Part shown: piece by piece, positions 7,651 to 15,107 of the stretch | How the letters are laid out: each line of letters opens with the position of its first letter | How positions within the stretch are numbered: position 1 is the stretch's first letter | DNA from: Actinomycetota bacterium | GTDB lineage: Bacteria > Actinomycetota > Actinomycetes > Nanopelagicales > Nanopelagicaceae | Assembly (NCBI GenBank): GCA_009924185.1 | Contig: RFSC01000006.1 | Coordinates: forward strand, 1 to 17,161 | Direction: 5' to 3' | DNA: 17,161 nt | Notes under the pieces: model-generated | What the model saw: the letters and a program-made list of their open reading frames with translations, nothing else | The model's database searches: none | Told to the model about the DNA's origin: nothing | Program-made: the position numbers and the translations under genes

Positions 7651-7730
7651 GTCCCGATAAAAGCAGGCTCCAAAACTGCAGTGCAGATCAGAAGTAAATC
7701 TGGTGTAAAACTATAGGATGTGGAAAAGCT

Positions 7731-10187
7731 TTATAGAACGATGTTTACAAACTTTGGTGCTTTGGTGATTACTTTCTTGGGTTGCGCCCCGGCAAGCTCG
7801 GCAACAACATCTGCGTCTGCAAGCGCCATTTTTTCTAGCTCGGCATCAGAGATATCGGGAGCGACCTCTACTCGAGATCTGATTTTTCCGTTGATTTGGA
7901 AGATTGCAGTAACTGAATCCTCAGTCAGTAATGCAGGATCTACGGTCGGCCAACCAGCCAATGCAACTGATGGTTTGTGACCCAACCTTTCCCACATCTC
8001 CTCAGCGGTGTAAGGCGCGATTAATGATAAGGAAATAGCAACAATCTCAGCTGCTTCGCGTACCGCTGGATCGGCCGGGCCGCAGCCGGAATCAATCGCC
8101 TTTCGAGTTGCATTTACCAACTCCATTACACGAGCAACCGCAACATTGAATCTAAATGTTTCGACAGCTAATGAAATGTCATTCAAGCTCTTGTGAGCGG
8201 TCTTGCGCAAAGCAAGATCACCTTTTGTAAAATCAACACCAGGGGTGCTTGTGACATCTCCAGCTAATCGCCAAGCCCGGTTCAAGAACTTTGCTGATCC
8301 CGCAGGTGAAACATCGGCCCAATCGACATCATCCTCTGGAGGCCCAGCAAAGACCATGGTTAGTCGAATCGCATCAACACCATGCTTTTCCAACTCATCG
8401 GAAAGTCTGACGAGATTGCCGCGGCTCTTACTCATAGCAGAGCCATCCATAATCACCATTCCTTGATTTAACAATCTTGTGAATGGCTCTGTGAAGTTTA
8501 AGTAACCCATGTCATGTAAAGCTTTAGTGAAAAACCTTGAGTAGAGAAGATGCAAAATAGCGTGGGTGACTCCTCCCACATATTGATCAACTGGAAGCCA
8601 TTTCTCAACTTCTTCCTTGATAAATGCCTGGTCGTGAGAGTCAACGCTGGTGTAACGCAGGAAGTACCAAGATGAATCAACAAAGGTGTCCATAGTGTCG
8701 GTATCTCGCAACGCCGCTGCGCCGCATTTTGGACAGGAAACATTTACCCAATCCGTAGCGGTTGCTAGTGGCGAGGTTCCTTTTGGCTTCAAATCTAATG
8801 TTGCAGAGTTGGGTAACTTGACCGGTAGTTGATCCTCTGGAACTGGAACCTCTCCACACTTTTCACAGTGAATAATCGGTATCGGAGTTCCCCAATAACG
8901 TTGCCGCGAAATCAACCAATCGCGCAGACGGTAATTATTAGAGGCTTTACCCAACTTCTTGCCCTCGAGCTCCTTAACAATCTGCACAATTGCAGCAGGG
9001 CTAGAGAGGCCATTTAAGCGCTCAGAGTTAACTAACTCCCCATCGCCCGCGGTTGCAACACCGGTTACAGAGGGATCCTCCTCATCGGTCTTTACAACCA
9101 CGCGAATTGGAAGGTTCATGGCGCGAGCAAAATCTAAATCTCGCTGATCATGAGCTGGAACCGCCATGATGGCACCGGTTCCATAATCAGCCAGTACGTA
9201 ATCACTAGCCCAAATCGGAATTCGTTCACCATTTACCGGATTGATGGCATAGCGTCCCAGAAACACACCTGACTTAGGTCGATCTGTAGCCAATCGATCT
9301 ATGTCACTAGCGGCCTTTACTGAATCAAAGTACTTTTCAAACTCTGCTTCAACCTGGCTACCTTTTGCTAACTCGCGAGCCAATTCACTATCGACCGCGA
9401 CCACCATAAATGTTGCGCCATACAAAGTATCTGGTCTGGTTGTGTAAATAACGACCGGCTCAGCTCTGCCTTCAATTTCAAATGCAACCTCTGCACCAGT
9501 AGATTTACCGATCCAATTGCGCTGCATGGTCAATACTTTTTCCGGCCACTTACCTTCTAGCTGTTCCATGTCTGATAAAAGACGCTCGGCATAATCCGTA
9601 ATTTTGAAATACCACTGATTCAACTTCTTCTTTGTAACCGCATTGTCGCAACGCTCACAAAGCCCAGCGACTACTTGCTCATTTGCCAAAACGGTTTGGC
9701 AGGAAGGGCACCAATTAACCGCAGAGTTTTTGCGATAAGCCAGGCCTTTTTCATACATCTTGATAAAAATCCACTGATTCCATTTGTAATACTCAGGATC
9801 ACATGTGTAAAGCACGCGATCCCAATCAAAGGAACAGGCATAGCGCCGCATAGAGGCTTTTTGAGTATTGATGTTTTCGTAGGTCCAAACACTTGGATCT
9901 TCATTGCGCTTGATAGCCGCGTTTTCAGCGGGCAGACCAAAAGCATCCCAGCCGATTGGATGCATAACATTGAAACCTTTTTGCACCCAATATCTGGCAA
10001 TAACATCACCTAGGGCATAAGCCTCGGCATGTCCCATGTGTAAGTCCCCGGAAGGGTAAGGAAACATGTCCAGTACATACTTCTTGGGACGTGGATCATC
10101 AGCCTTTCCAGAGCGGAATGGCGCAATCTGATCCCAGATTGGAAGCCACTTCTCCTGGACATGGTTGATGTCATAGGCCTCATGCAT
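7731..10187 (-). CDS. leuS: Leucyl-tRNA synthetase
   Basis: An 818-residue class I aminoacyl-tRNA synthetase. In order it has the signature MFPYPSGDLHMGH (HIGH-type HMGH at 50–53), a Cys4 zinc-like knuckle (CPSCQT … CERC), NWIGKSTGAEV, the CP1 editing domain with TTRPDT and GTGAIMAVPAHDQRD, a second Cys pair set (CEKC … CPKC), the DTFVDSSWYFLRY stretch characteristic of LeuRS, the KMSKS-site loop as AMSKS (584–588), the anticodon-binding helices and the short C-terminal domain ending in VNIVL. It charges tRNA-Leu with leucine and hydrolyses mischarged products. The start is ATG 10187, with a second ATG-free context so the choice is firm to within a few codons. It lies between an SDR gene (23 bp upstream) and comEA, as in other actinobacteria where leuS precedes comEA. 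The first Lys of KMSKS is replaced by Ala. Confidence 0.97.
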   Translation of the reverse strand: MHEAYDINHVQEKWLPIWDQIAPFRSGKADDPRPKKYVLDMFPYPSGDLHMGHAEAYALGDVIARYWVQKGFNVMHPIGWDAFGLPAENAAIKRNEDPSVWTYENINTQKASMRRYACSFDWDRVLYTCDPEYYKWNQWIFIKMYEKGLAYRKNSAVNWCPSCQTVLANEQVVAGLCERCDNAVTKKKLNQWYFKITDYAERLLSDMEQLEGKWPEKVLTMQRNWIGKSTGAEVAFEIEGRAEPVVIYTTRPDTLYGATFMVVAVDSELARELAKGSQVEAEFEKYFDSVKAASDIDRLATDRPKSGVFLGRYAINPVNGERIPIWASDYVLADYGTGAIMAVPAHDQRDLDFARAMNLPIRVVVKTDEEDPSVTGVATAGDGELVNSERLNGLSSPAAIVQIVKELEGKKLGKASNNYRLRDWLISRQRYWGTPIPIIHCEKCGEVPVPEDQLPVKLPNSATLDLKPKGTSPLATATDWVNVSCPKCGAAALRDTDTMDTFVDSSWYFLRYTSVDSHDQAFIKEEVEKWLPVDQYVGGVTHAILHLLYSRFFTKALHDMGYLNFTEPFTRLLNQGMVIMDGSAMSKSRGNLVRLSDELEKHGVDAIRLTMVFAGPPEDDVDWADVSPAGSAKFLNRAWRLAGDVTSTPGVDFTKGDLALRKTAHKSLNDISLAVETFRFNVAVARVMELVNATRKAIDSGCGPADPAVREAAEIVAISLSLIAPYTAEEMWERLGHKPSVALAGWPTVDPALLTEDSVTAIFQINGKIRSRVEVAPDISDAELEKMALADADVVAELAGAQPKKVITKAPKFVNIVL

Positions 10188-10210
10188 GTGCGTAGGTTAC
10201 CGCCATTGTT

Positions 10211-11155
10211 TTAATGCCATTGCACACCAGTTAACTCTTCGCTGACGTTCCATAGATTGCGGGCCAAACTCTGGTCATAAGCAATTGATCTAGCCCGCGT
10301 GGCTTTGGGGTGGCCACGCATTTCCATTAATCCATCCGGTCCTATATATGAAGCGCCATAAAGATTTGGAAAAGTCGCTGCGCATAAAGTTGGCAAGGCG
10401 CCTTTTGCAGCGGATTGCGCAATTATCGAGTTCATAAATGCGGTGGCGCGCTCTTCGCGCAAACTACCCCGCATCTGTGGTCCCACGCTCTGCAGATTTG
10501 TATTTGAGTATCCCGGATGAGCTGCAAATGCATTAAAGCCATAACCACGAGCATTTGCTATTCGTTCTAGTTCAAAGGTAAACAAAAGATTAGCTAGCTT
10601 GCTGGCGCCATATGCGCCCCATGGTTGATATTTATTGCGCCCCAAGCAGATATCTCTGATGGTTTGCACTGAGCCATCACCGAAAGACCCGGTGCGATGT
10701 GCTTGGCTAGAAATTGTTACAACGCGGGATTTGATGCGCTTGCTTAACAAACCAGCAAATGCAAAATGACCCAGGTGATTTGTTCCCATTTGCAATTCAA
10801 AATCATCCGCTGTTCTTGTAAAAGGAACCGCCATAACGCCGGCGTTTAAAATCAGAACATCGAGATCGCCCTCGAACTCACGTGCTGCTTTGCGAACACT
10901 ATTTAGATCCGCTAGATCTAGTTGCAAAGTTGAAATTAGTTGACTCGAAAGTTCTTTTTGAGTGCGCTCTGCCTTTTCTTGGTTCCGTGCGGTGATGGTC
11001 ACCTGCGCGCCGGCACGAACTAATTCGCGGGCAGCCTCTTTGCCAATTCCACTTGTTCCACCGGTAATTAAGAAACGTTTTCCAGTGAGATCTGGTAGAT
11101 CTTTTGCTGACCAACCATTTGGAATGTGTTGCAAGGCCAACCGCGAATTACTCAT
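10211..11155 (-). CDS. Short-chain dehydrogenase/reductase (retinol dehydrogenase/protochlorophyllide reductase-like)
   Basis: A 314-residue classical-type SDR with a Rossmann fold. It has the cofactor loop TGGTSGIG (31–38), Arg57 of TARN in a place that suggests NADP(H) preference, LDLADL (79–84), NAGV (104–107), Asn126 and the catalytic residues Ser150, Tyr182 and Lys186 (YGASK). The segment TNHLGHF and the extended C-terminus resemble the group annotated as retinol dehydrogenase or light-dependent protochlorophyllide reductase-like proteins. The substrate cannot be read from sequence, and most bacterial members are uncharacterised oxidoreductases. The start is ATG 11155 with a purine-rich AGAAGAGAG/AGGGA ribosome binding site. 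It sits between tRNA-Ala and leuS in the same direction and is the least expected gene of the cluster. All catalytic residues are present, so it is intact. Confidence 0.9.
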   Translation of the reverse strand: MSNSRLALQHIPNGWSAKDLPDLTGKRFLITGGTSGIGKEAARELVRAGAQVTITARNQEKAERTQKELSSQLISTLQLDLADLNSVRKAAREFEGDLDVLILNAGVMAVPFTRTADDFELQMGTNHLGHFAFAGLLSKRIKSRVVTISSQAHRTGSFGDGSVQTIRDICLGRNKYQPWGAYGASKLANLLFTFELERIANARGYGFNAFAAHPGYSNTNLQSVGPQMRGSLREERATAFMNSIIAQSAAKGALPTLCAATFPNLYGASYIGPDGLMEMRGHPKATRARSIAYDQSLARNLWNVSEELTGVQWH

Positions 11156-11182
11156 TCCCTACTCTCTTCTAAAAACAATCTG

Positions 11183-11255
11183 TGGAGCTAAGGGGACTTG
11201 AACCCCTGACCCCCTGCATGCCATGCAGGTGCGCTACCAGCTGCGCTATAGCCCC
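11183..11255 (-). tRNA. tRNA-Ala (anticodon GGC)
   Basis: The 73-nt minus-strand sequence folds as a full cloverleaf. The acceptor stem is GGGGCTA/TAGCTCC, the D-stem GCGC/GCGC, the anticodon stem CCTGC/GCAGG with loop ATGGCAT (anticodon GGC at 34–36), the variable region GGGTC and the T-arm AGGGG-TTCAAGT-CCCCT. The discriminator base is A. The acceptor stem has the G3·U70 wobble pair that defines alanine identity. It reads GCC and GCU codons. The CCA end is not encoded (the genome continues A-CA-G), so it must be added by CCA transferase. It lies 31 bp after the histidine phosphatase gene with no evident promoter of its own, so it is probably processed from that transcript. Confidence 0.97.
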
Positions 11256-11286
11256 GAACTTTGTTGCGCGGCAGACCTTACCTGAA

Positions 11287-11937
11287 CTAGGCCCCGCTTT
11301 CCTCTCCGTATATGGGCTCGGGCAAAGATCCAGAGTTGTGCTCGACCAATACCCAACCATCTCTGTGGTGGCCGCTTTCCAAAATCGACCAGCAGGCGTT
11401 TGAAAGCCCACCAATTGCAGACCATTGATTCATCGGCATATCCAACATTTTGCCCAATATGCAGCGCGCGGTGCCACCATGAGTCACGACAATTAGAGTG
11501 GACACATCTTCATGTAAAGCAGCATTAATTGCATTCACTGCCCTACCTGCAATTTCGCTTCGTCGCTCACCGGTTTGTCCTGCAGGTTGGTCATCTCCAT
11601 CAAGCCAATTAACAAAACGGTCGTAATCCTCGGCACGATTCTCTGCGCCGGTTTTTCCCTCCCAATTTCCACCGTTTGTTTCACGCAAACCTGGATCAAT
11701 AGCCACATCTAATGTGGAGATCTTTGCTAGAGCGGCCGCAGTTTGCTGCGCACGGATTAAATCACTGGAAACAATCTTGCTGGGGCGAAGGGCTAGTAGC
11801 AATGGAGCGGCACGTTCGGCTTGTTGTAATCCCACATCATTCAATGGAATATCAGAGTGCCCTTGAAAGCGATTTTCTATATTCCAATTAGTTTGGCCGT
11901 GGCGCCACAAAACAATCCGCTGTCTACTCTTGGCCAT
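11287..11937 (-). CDS. Histidine phosphatase family protein (GpmB-like; possibly glucosyl-3-phosphoglycerate phosphatase)
   Basis: A 216-residue member of the phosphoglycerate mutase-like/histidine phosphatase superfamily. The phosphohistidine motif is RHG (12–14) in VLWRHGQTNWN. Other active-site positions are visible as Arg62 (SDLIRAQQTA), the acid-base Glu86 (LRETNGGNWEG) and His153 (VVTHGGTARCI). Such enzymes remove phosphate from small metabolites; true cofactor-dependent mutase activity is unlikely in this short form. In Mycobacterium tuberculosis the gene at the same place beside rsfS and nadD (Rv2419c) is the glucosyl-3-phosphoglycerate phosphatase GpgP. By position this may be its equivalent, but sequence alone does not decide. 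ATG 11937 follows the rsfS stop directly (TAAATG), so translation is probably coupled. Confidence 0.9.
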   Translation of the reverse strand: MAKSRQRIVLWRHGQTNWNIENRFQGHSDIPLNDVGLQQAERAAPLLLALRPSKIVSSDLIRAQQTAAALAKISTLDVAIDPGLRETNGGNWEGKTGAENRAEDYDRFVNWLDGDDQPAGQTGERRSEIAGRAVNAINAALHEDVSTLIVVTHGGTARCILGKMLDMPMNQWSAIGGLSNACWSILESGHHRDGWVLVEHNSGSLPEPIYGEESGA

Positions 11938-12324
11938 TTAAGCATCGCCTTTTTTGAACTTGGCAGCCTGTGCAACGGCATCTAGAGGCAGGGTAGGGCA
12001 ATCATTCCAAAGCCGATCCAGCATGTAGTACTGGCGAATCTCCTCTGTTTGAACATGAACCACCAAATCTTCATAATCCAAAAGGATCCAATGCTCGGAG
12101 CCCTCACGTCGAACTGGTTTTTCGCCGACCTTTGCTAGCTCTCTTTCAATCTCATCAGCAATGGCATCTATCTGTCTCTCATTTTGTCCACTAACCAGCA
12201 GGAACACTTCACTCAAAACCATCTGAGCAGAGAGGTCTATAGCTACTAAATCAGTACCTAACTTCTCTATTGCGGCGTGGGCAGCGCGCTGGGTGAGCTC
12301 TACTGTTGTCTTACGCGGCGCCAT
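11938..12324 (-). CDS. rsfS: Ribosomal silencing factor RsfS
   Basis: A 128-residue protein of the RsfS/Iojap/DUF143 family. The typical core is present: FLLVSGQNERQIDAIADEI, EGSEHWILLDYEDLVVHV and the C-terminal EIRQYYMLDRLWND. RsfS binds ribosomal protein L14 on the 50S subunit and blocks joining of the 30S subunit, lowering translation when nutrients are scarce. ATG 12324 overlaps the nadD 3' end by 14 bp, and the gene ends directly at the phosphatase ATG. The nadD–rsfS–phosphatase trio is a stable actinobacterial block. Length is normal for the family. Confidence 0.95.
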   Translation of the reverse strand: MAPRKTTVELTQRAAHAAIEKLGTDLVAIDLSAQMVLSEVFLLVSGQNERQIDAIADEIERELAKVGEKPVRREGSEHWILLDYEDLVVHVQTEEIRQYYMLDRLWNDCPTLPLDAVAQAAKFKKGDA

Positions 12325-12898
12325 ATAGTCCTTTGCTCTTTATGAATTCAGCGACCTTAGCAGGAATCAGCTTCGAGGTGTCACTTTGAGCCGAGATTGC
12401 CTCGCGCACCTGAGTTGCTGAGATATCTAGCGCAGCTATCTCAATCTCTGTGAAGTTTACAAATTTAGGGAGCTCAGTGGTATCTACATTGGCATTAGGT
12501 CTCTTCACGATTAAAAACTCAACCAACTGCGCCAGTTTTTCAATTTGGTGCCAAGTTTTTAACTGTGAAAGTGTGTCACTGCCGGCTATCCAAATAATCT
12601 GGGCAGGGCCATATTCATTTTGAATATCCTCAACGGTATCAATCGCATAGCTATCACCTTCACGCTTGACCTCAACATCACTAATTCGAACTGGTAGGTC
12701 TCGCAAGGCAATTTGAACCATCTCAAGGCGATCAAACTTTGAAGCAACTGGATTTTTCTGCCAAGGCTGTCCTGACGGAACTACAACCAGCTCATTGAAC
12801 TCTATCTTTTTGCTTAACTCAGAGAGCAAATGAATGTGACCAAAGTGAATGGGATCAAAGGTCCCACCAAAAATGCCGACCCGTTTAATCGCGATCAA
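12311..12898 (-). CDS. nadD: Nicotinate-mononucleotide adenylyltransferase
   Basis: A 195-residue nucleotidyltransferase with GGTFDPIHFGH (11–21), the T/HxGH ATP site of NadD, and ISATQVREAI (from 159), the ISSTxxR-type phosphate-binding motif. It converts nicotinate mononucleotide and ATP into deamido-NAD in NAD synthesis. The only possible start is TTG 12898: an in-frame TAG lies four codons upstream and no ATG or GTG is available before the catalytic motif. No Shine–Dalgarno precedes it, so it is probably translated by coupling to the 52-residue membrane-protein gene, which it overlaps by 14 bp. Its 3' end overlaps rsfS by another 14 bp. NAD made here is also the substrate for the LigA encoded upstream, though that link is only suggestive. 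Confidence 0.94.
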   Translation of the reverse strand: MIAIKRVGIFGGTFDPIHFGHIHLLSELSKKIEFNELVVVPSGQPWQKNPVASKFDRLEMVQIALRDLPVRISDVEVKREGDSYAIDTVEDIQNEYGPAQIIWIAGSDTLSQLKTWHQIEKLAQLVEFLIVKRPNANVDTTELPKFVNFTEIEIAALDISATQVREAISAQSDTSKLIPAKVAEFIKSKGLYGAA

Positions 12899-13043
12899 GG
12901 CGAAGTACTAGGTAAAGCATCAACATCAATACCGCAAAGGTAAAAACTCCGAAAAAGATAGGTGAAGCTGGAAGTTCACGTACTTTTTCGCCGGATTCGC
13001 TAAACAAGCTCTGTGCCTTCAGTGTTAGCAATGACTTCATCAT
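12885..13043 (-). CDS. Small single-pass membrane protein upstream of nadD
   Basis: A 52-residue ORF starting with two Met codons (ATG 13043 and 13040) behind TTAGGA/AGGAG ribosome binding sequences. The first ~28 residues are polar (MMKSLLTLKAQSLFSESGEK, then VRELPASP). A hydrophobic helix (IFFGVFTFAVLMLMLYLVL) follows, and the protein ends in the basic/acidic tail RLDRD. It is predicted to be a bitopic inner-membrane protein. It starts 16 bp after ligA and overlaps nadD by 14 bp, which argues that it is translated. The 'LP.SP/MP…F' segment before the helix resembles, from memory, small conserved proteins encoded beside nadD in other actinobacteria. No function is known to me. It is short enough to be left out by many gene callers. 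Confidence 0.75.
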   Translation of the reverse strand: MMKSLLTLKAQSLFSESGEKVRELPASPIFFGVFTFAVLMLMLYLVLRLDRD

Positions 13044-13059
13044 GTTGTAATCCTAACTC

Positions 13060-15105
13060 CTAACTTGGGCCATTCTCTAACAACTTAATGAATGCCGCCT
13101 CATCAAGAATTGGAACGCCCAGCTCCTCGGCTTTAGCCGCTTTAGATCCCGGAGCATCGCCAACCACAACGTAATCAGTTTTCTTTGAGACTGAGGAGGC
13201 GGCCTTTCCACCGCGCTGGGTTATGGCATCGCTCACTCCATCACGGGTGAAGTTTTCTAAGGAGCCGGTTACTACCAAGGTCAGACCCTGCAATGTTTGA
13301 GGCAAAGTTGAGAGCTCAATCCCCTCCATCAAAACCCCAGCTTTTTGCCACTTATTTATGATCTCTTTATGCCAGCCTTCAGAGAACCATTCTTGAATAC
13401 TCTCTGCGATTACCGCACCCACGCCATCAACCTCAGACAGCGCTTCCACTGAAGCGGAAGCGATTTTTGGAATCGAGCCAAAACTCTTCGCCAAAGCCTG
13501 TGCCGCGGTAGGGCCGACATGACGAATGGATAATGAAACTAGAACTCGCCACAGCGGTCTGGTCTTTGCCTCCTGTAACGCAGCCAAAAGCTTCTCAGCG
13601 TTTGCACCGAGTGAGCCATCTTTCTTACGAAAGAACTCACTGCTTAGCAAATCTTTTTCAGTCAGGGCAAAAATGTCTGACTCGTCAACTATGAGCTTGT
13701 CGCTCAACAACGCATTAGCTGCCTCATAACCCAGGACATCAATATCAAGCGCGGCACGTGAACCAATGTAGTAAAGGCGTTCACGAAGTTGCGCAGGACA
13801 ACTGCGCGCATTGGGACATCTGATATCAACATCACCTTCAGACATGGCACCTAATTTGGTGCCGCAATCTGGACAGTTTTTCGGCATTACAAACTTACGC
13901 TCTGCCCCAGTCCTTTTTTCAATAACTGGACCGAGAATCTCTGGGATTACATCACCGGCTTTACGAAGCACAACGGTGTCACCAATTAGCACACCTTTGC
14001 GTTCTACCTCTTCGATGTTATGAAGAGTGGCATTGGTAACGGTAGAGCCAGCAACTCGTACCGGCTCCATAAATCCAAATGGTGTGACTCTTCCAGTTCT
14101 ACCAACACTTACTCGAATATCTAGAAGTTTTGTGGTCACCTCTTCAGGTGGATACTTATAAGCAATCGCCCATTTGGGAGCGCGAGAGGTTGCTCCCAGA
14201 GATTTTTGAATCTCTCTTTCATTAACCTTGATTACTACCCCGTCAATCTCATGCTCGACTGAGTGGCGATTTTCCAAATAGAAGGCGATGAACTCTTTGA
14301 CCTCAGCCTTGTTTTTAGCCACTTTGTACCGCTGGCTAGTAGGCAGCCCCCAACTCTTCAAAGCTTCGTAAGCCTGACTCTGCGTAGCAAACTCCATATC
14401 TGAAATCGCACCAACACCATGCACCACCATGTCTAAAGGTCTAGCAGCGGTCACCTTGGGATCTTTCTGTCGCAATGAACCAGCCGCTGCGTTACGCGGA
14501 TTTGCAAATGCGGTCTTTCCAGATTCTTCTAAGGTTTCATTTAATTCATTGAACTTCTCAATGGGGAAGAAAACCTCTCCCCTAATCTCAACTAACTCAG
14601 GAAATTGTTTTCCCTTGAGTTCTTGTGGAATGTTCTTGATGGTCTTTATGTTGACCGTTACATCCTCGCCGGTGGTTCCATTTCCTCGAGTCAACGCCCT
14701 GGTCAATCGACCCTTTTCATAAAGTAGATTGATAGCCAAGCCATCGACTTTAACCTCACATAACCAGGTGTTGTTAGCGCTTTCTTTTGCTACTCGGTCA
14801 AACCAGGCATCGAGCTCAGCGTCATTAAAGACATTATCCAAACTCATCATCTTTTCTTTATGATCAAATTGTTCGAAGTGTGTTGCAAAACCACCGCCAA
14901 CATCCAAAGTTGGCGAATGAGGGTCGCGTAGCTCAGGATTTTCTCCCTCTAGCTTTACTAAGCGTTGCCAAAGTTGATCAAACTCAGCATCAGAGATAGT
15001 TGGTTTATCTAAAACGTAATAACGATATTGATGATCCCTAATTTGCTCAGAAAGTTCAGACATCTCGCGGCGAACTTGATCGCGCGATCCTTGAGCTGCA
15101 GCCAT
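13060..15105 (-). CDS. ligA: NAD-dependent DNA ligase LigA
   Basis: A 681-residue ligase with the complete domain set. Domain Ia has the NAD-binding HQYRYYVLDKPTISDAEFDQL. The adenylation domain has catalytic Lys119 in CEVKVDG (119–122) and the GNGTTGEDVT segment. Then come the OB-fold, a Cys4 zinc finger (CPDC … CPNARSC), helix-hairpin-helix repeats and a C-terminal BRCT domain over about the last 80 residues (LVVTGSLENFTRDGV … KTDYVVVGDAPGSKAAKA). It seals nicks during replication and repair using NAD as AMP donor. ATG 15105 lies 2 bp after the mnmA stop. The iscS–mnmA–ligA order is common in actinobacteria. The following gatCAB genes usual there are absent and nadD-region genes follow instead. 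Confidence 0.97.
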   Translation of the reverse strand: MAAAQGSRDQVRREMSELSEQIRDHQYRYYVLDKPTISDAEFDQLWQRLVKLEGENPELRDPHSPTLDVGGGFATHFEQFDHKEKMMSLDNVFNDAELDAWFDRVAKESANNTWLCEVKVDGLAINLLYEKGRLTRALTRGNGTTGEDVTVNIKTIKNIPQELKGKQFPELVEIRGEVFFPIEKFNELNETLEESGKTAFANPRNAAAGSLRQKDPKVTAARPLDMVVHGVGAISDMEFATQSQAYEALKSWGLPTSQRYKVAKNKAEVKEFIAFYLENRHSVEHEIDGVVIKVNEREIQKSLGATSRAPKWAIAYKYPPEEVTTKLLDIRVSVGRTGRVTPFGFMEPVRVAGSTVTNATLHNIEEVERKGVLIGDTVVLRKAGDVIPEILGPVIEKRTGAERKFVMPKNCPDCGTKLGAMSEGDVDIRCPNARSCPAQLRERLYYIGSRAALDIDVLGYEAANALLSDKLIVDESDIFALTEKDLLSSEFFRKKDGSLGANAEKLLAALQEAKTRPLWRVLVSLSIRHVGPTAAQALAKSFGSIPKIASASVEALSEVDGVGAVIAESIQEWFSEGWHKEIINKWQKAGVLMEGIELSTLPQTLQGLTLVVTGSLENFTRDGVSDAITQRGGKAASSVSKKTDYVVVGDAPGSKAAKAEELGVPILDEAAFIKLLENGPS

Positions 15106-15107
15106 CT

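Noticed and set aside
7684..7715. Possible comEA promoter (TATAGT at 7715–7710) and a 5-bp inverted repeat (7684–7702)
   Set aside because: The -10-like hexamer has no acceptable -35 at 16–18 bp and the repeat is weak; not enough to call a site, though a promoter in this 80-bp gap is plausible.
9675..10013. 112-residue plus-strand open frame opposite leuS
   Set aside because: It mirrors the strongly conserved LeuRS catalytic region, has no recognisable motif or ribosome binding site, and is an antisense shadow.
11156..11182. T-run after tRNA-Ala as a terminator
   Set aside because: There is no hairpin directly before the TTGTTTTT stretch; the T-arm is about 16 bases away and belongs to the tRNA fold.
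11169..11414. 81-residue minus-strand open frame across the tRNA
   Set aside because: It is a translation through tRNA-Ala and the 3' end of the phosphatase gene; such frames are a common false call over tRNAs.
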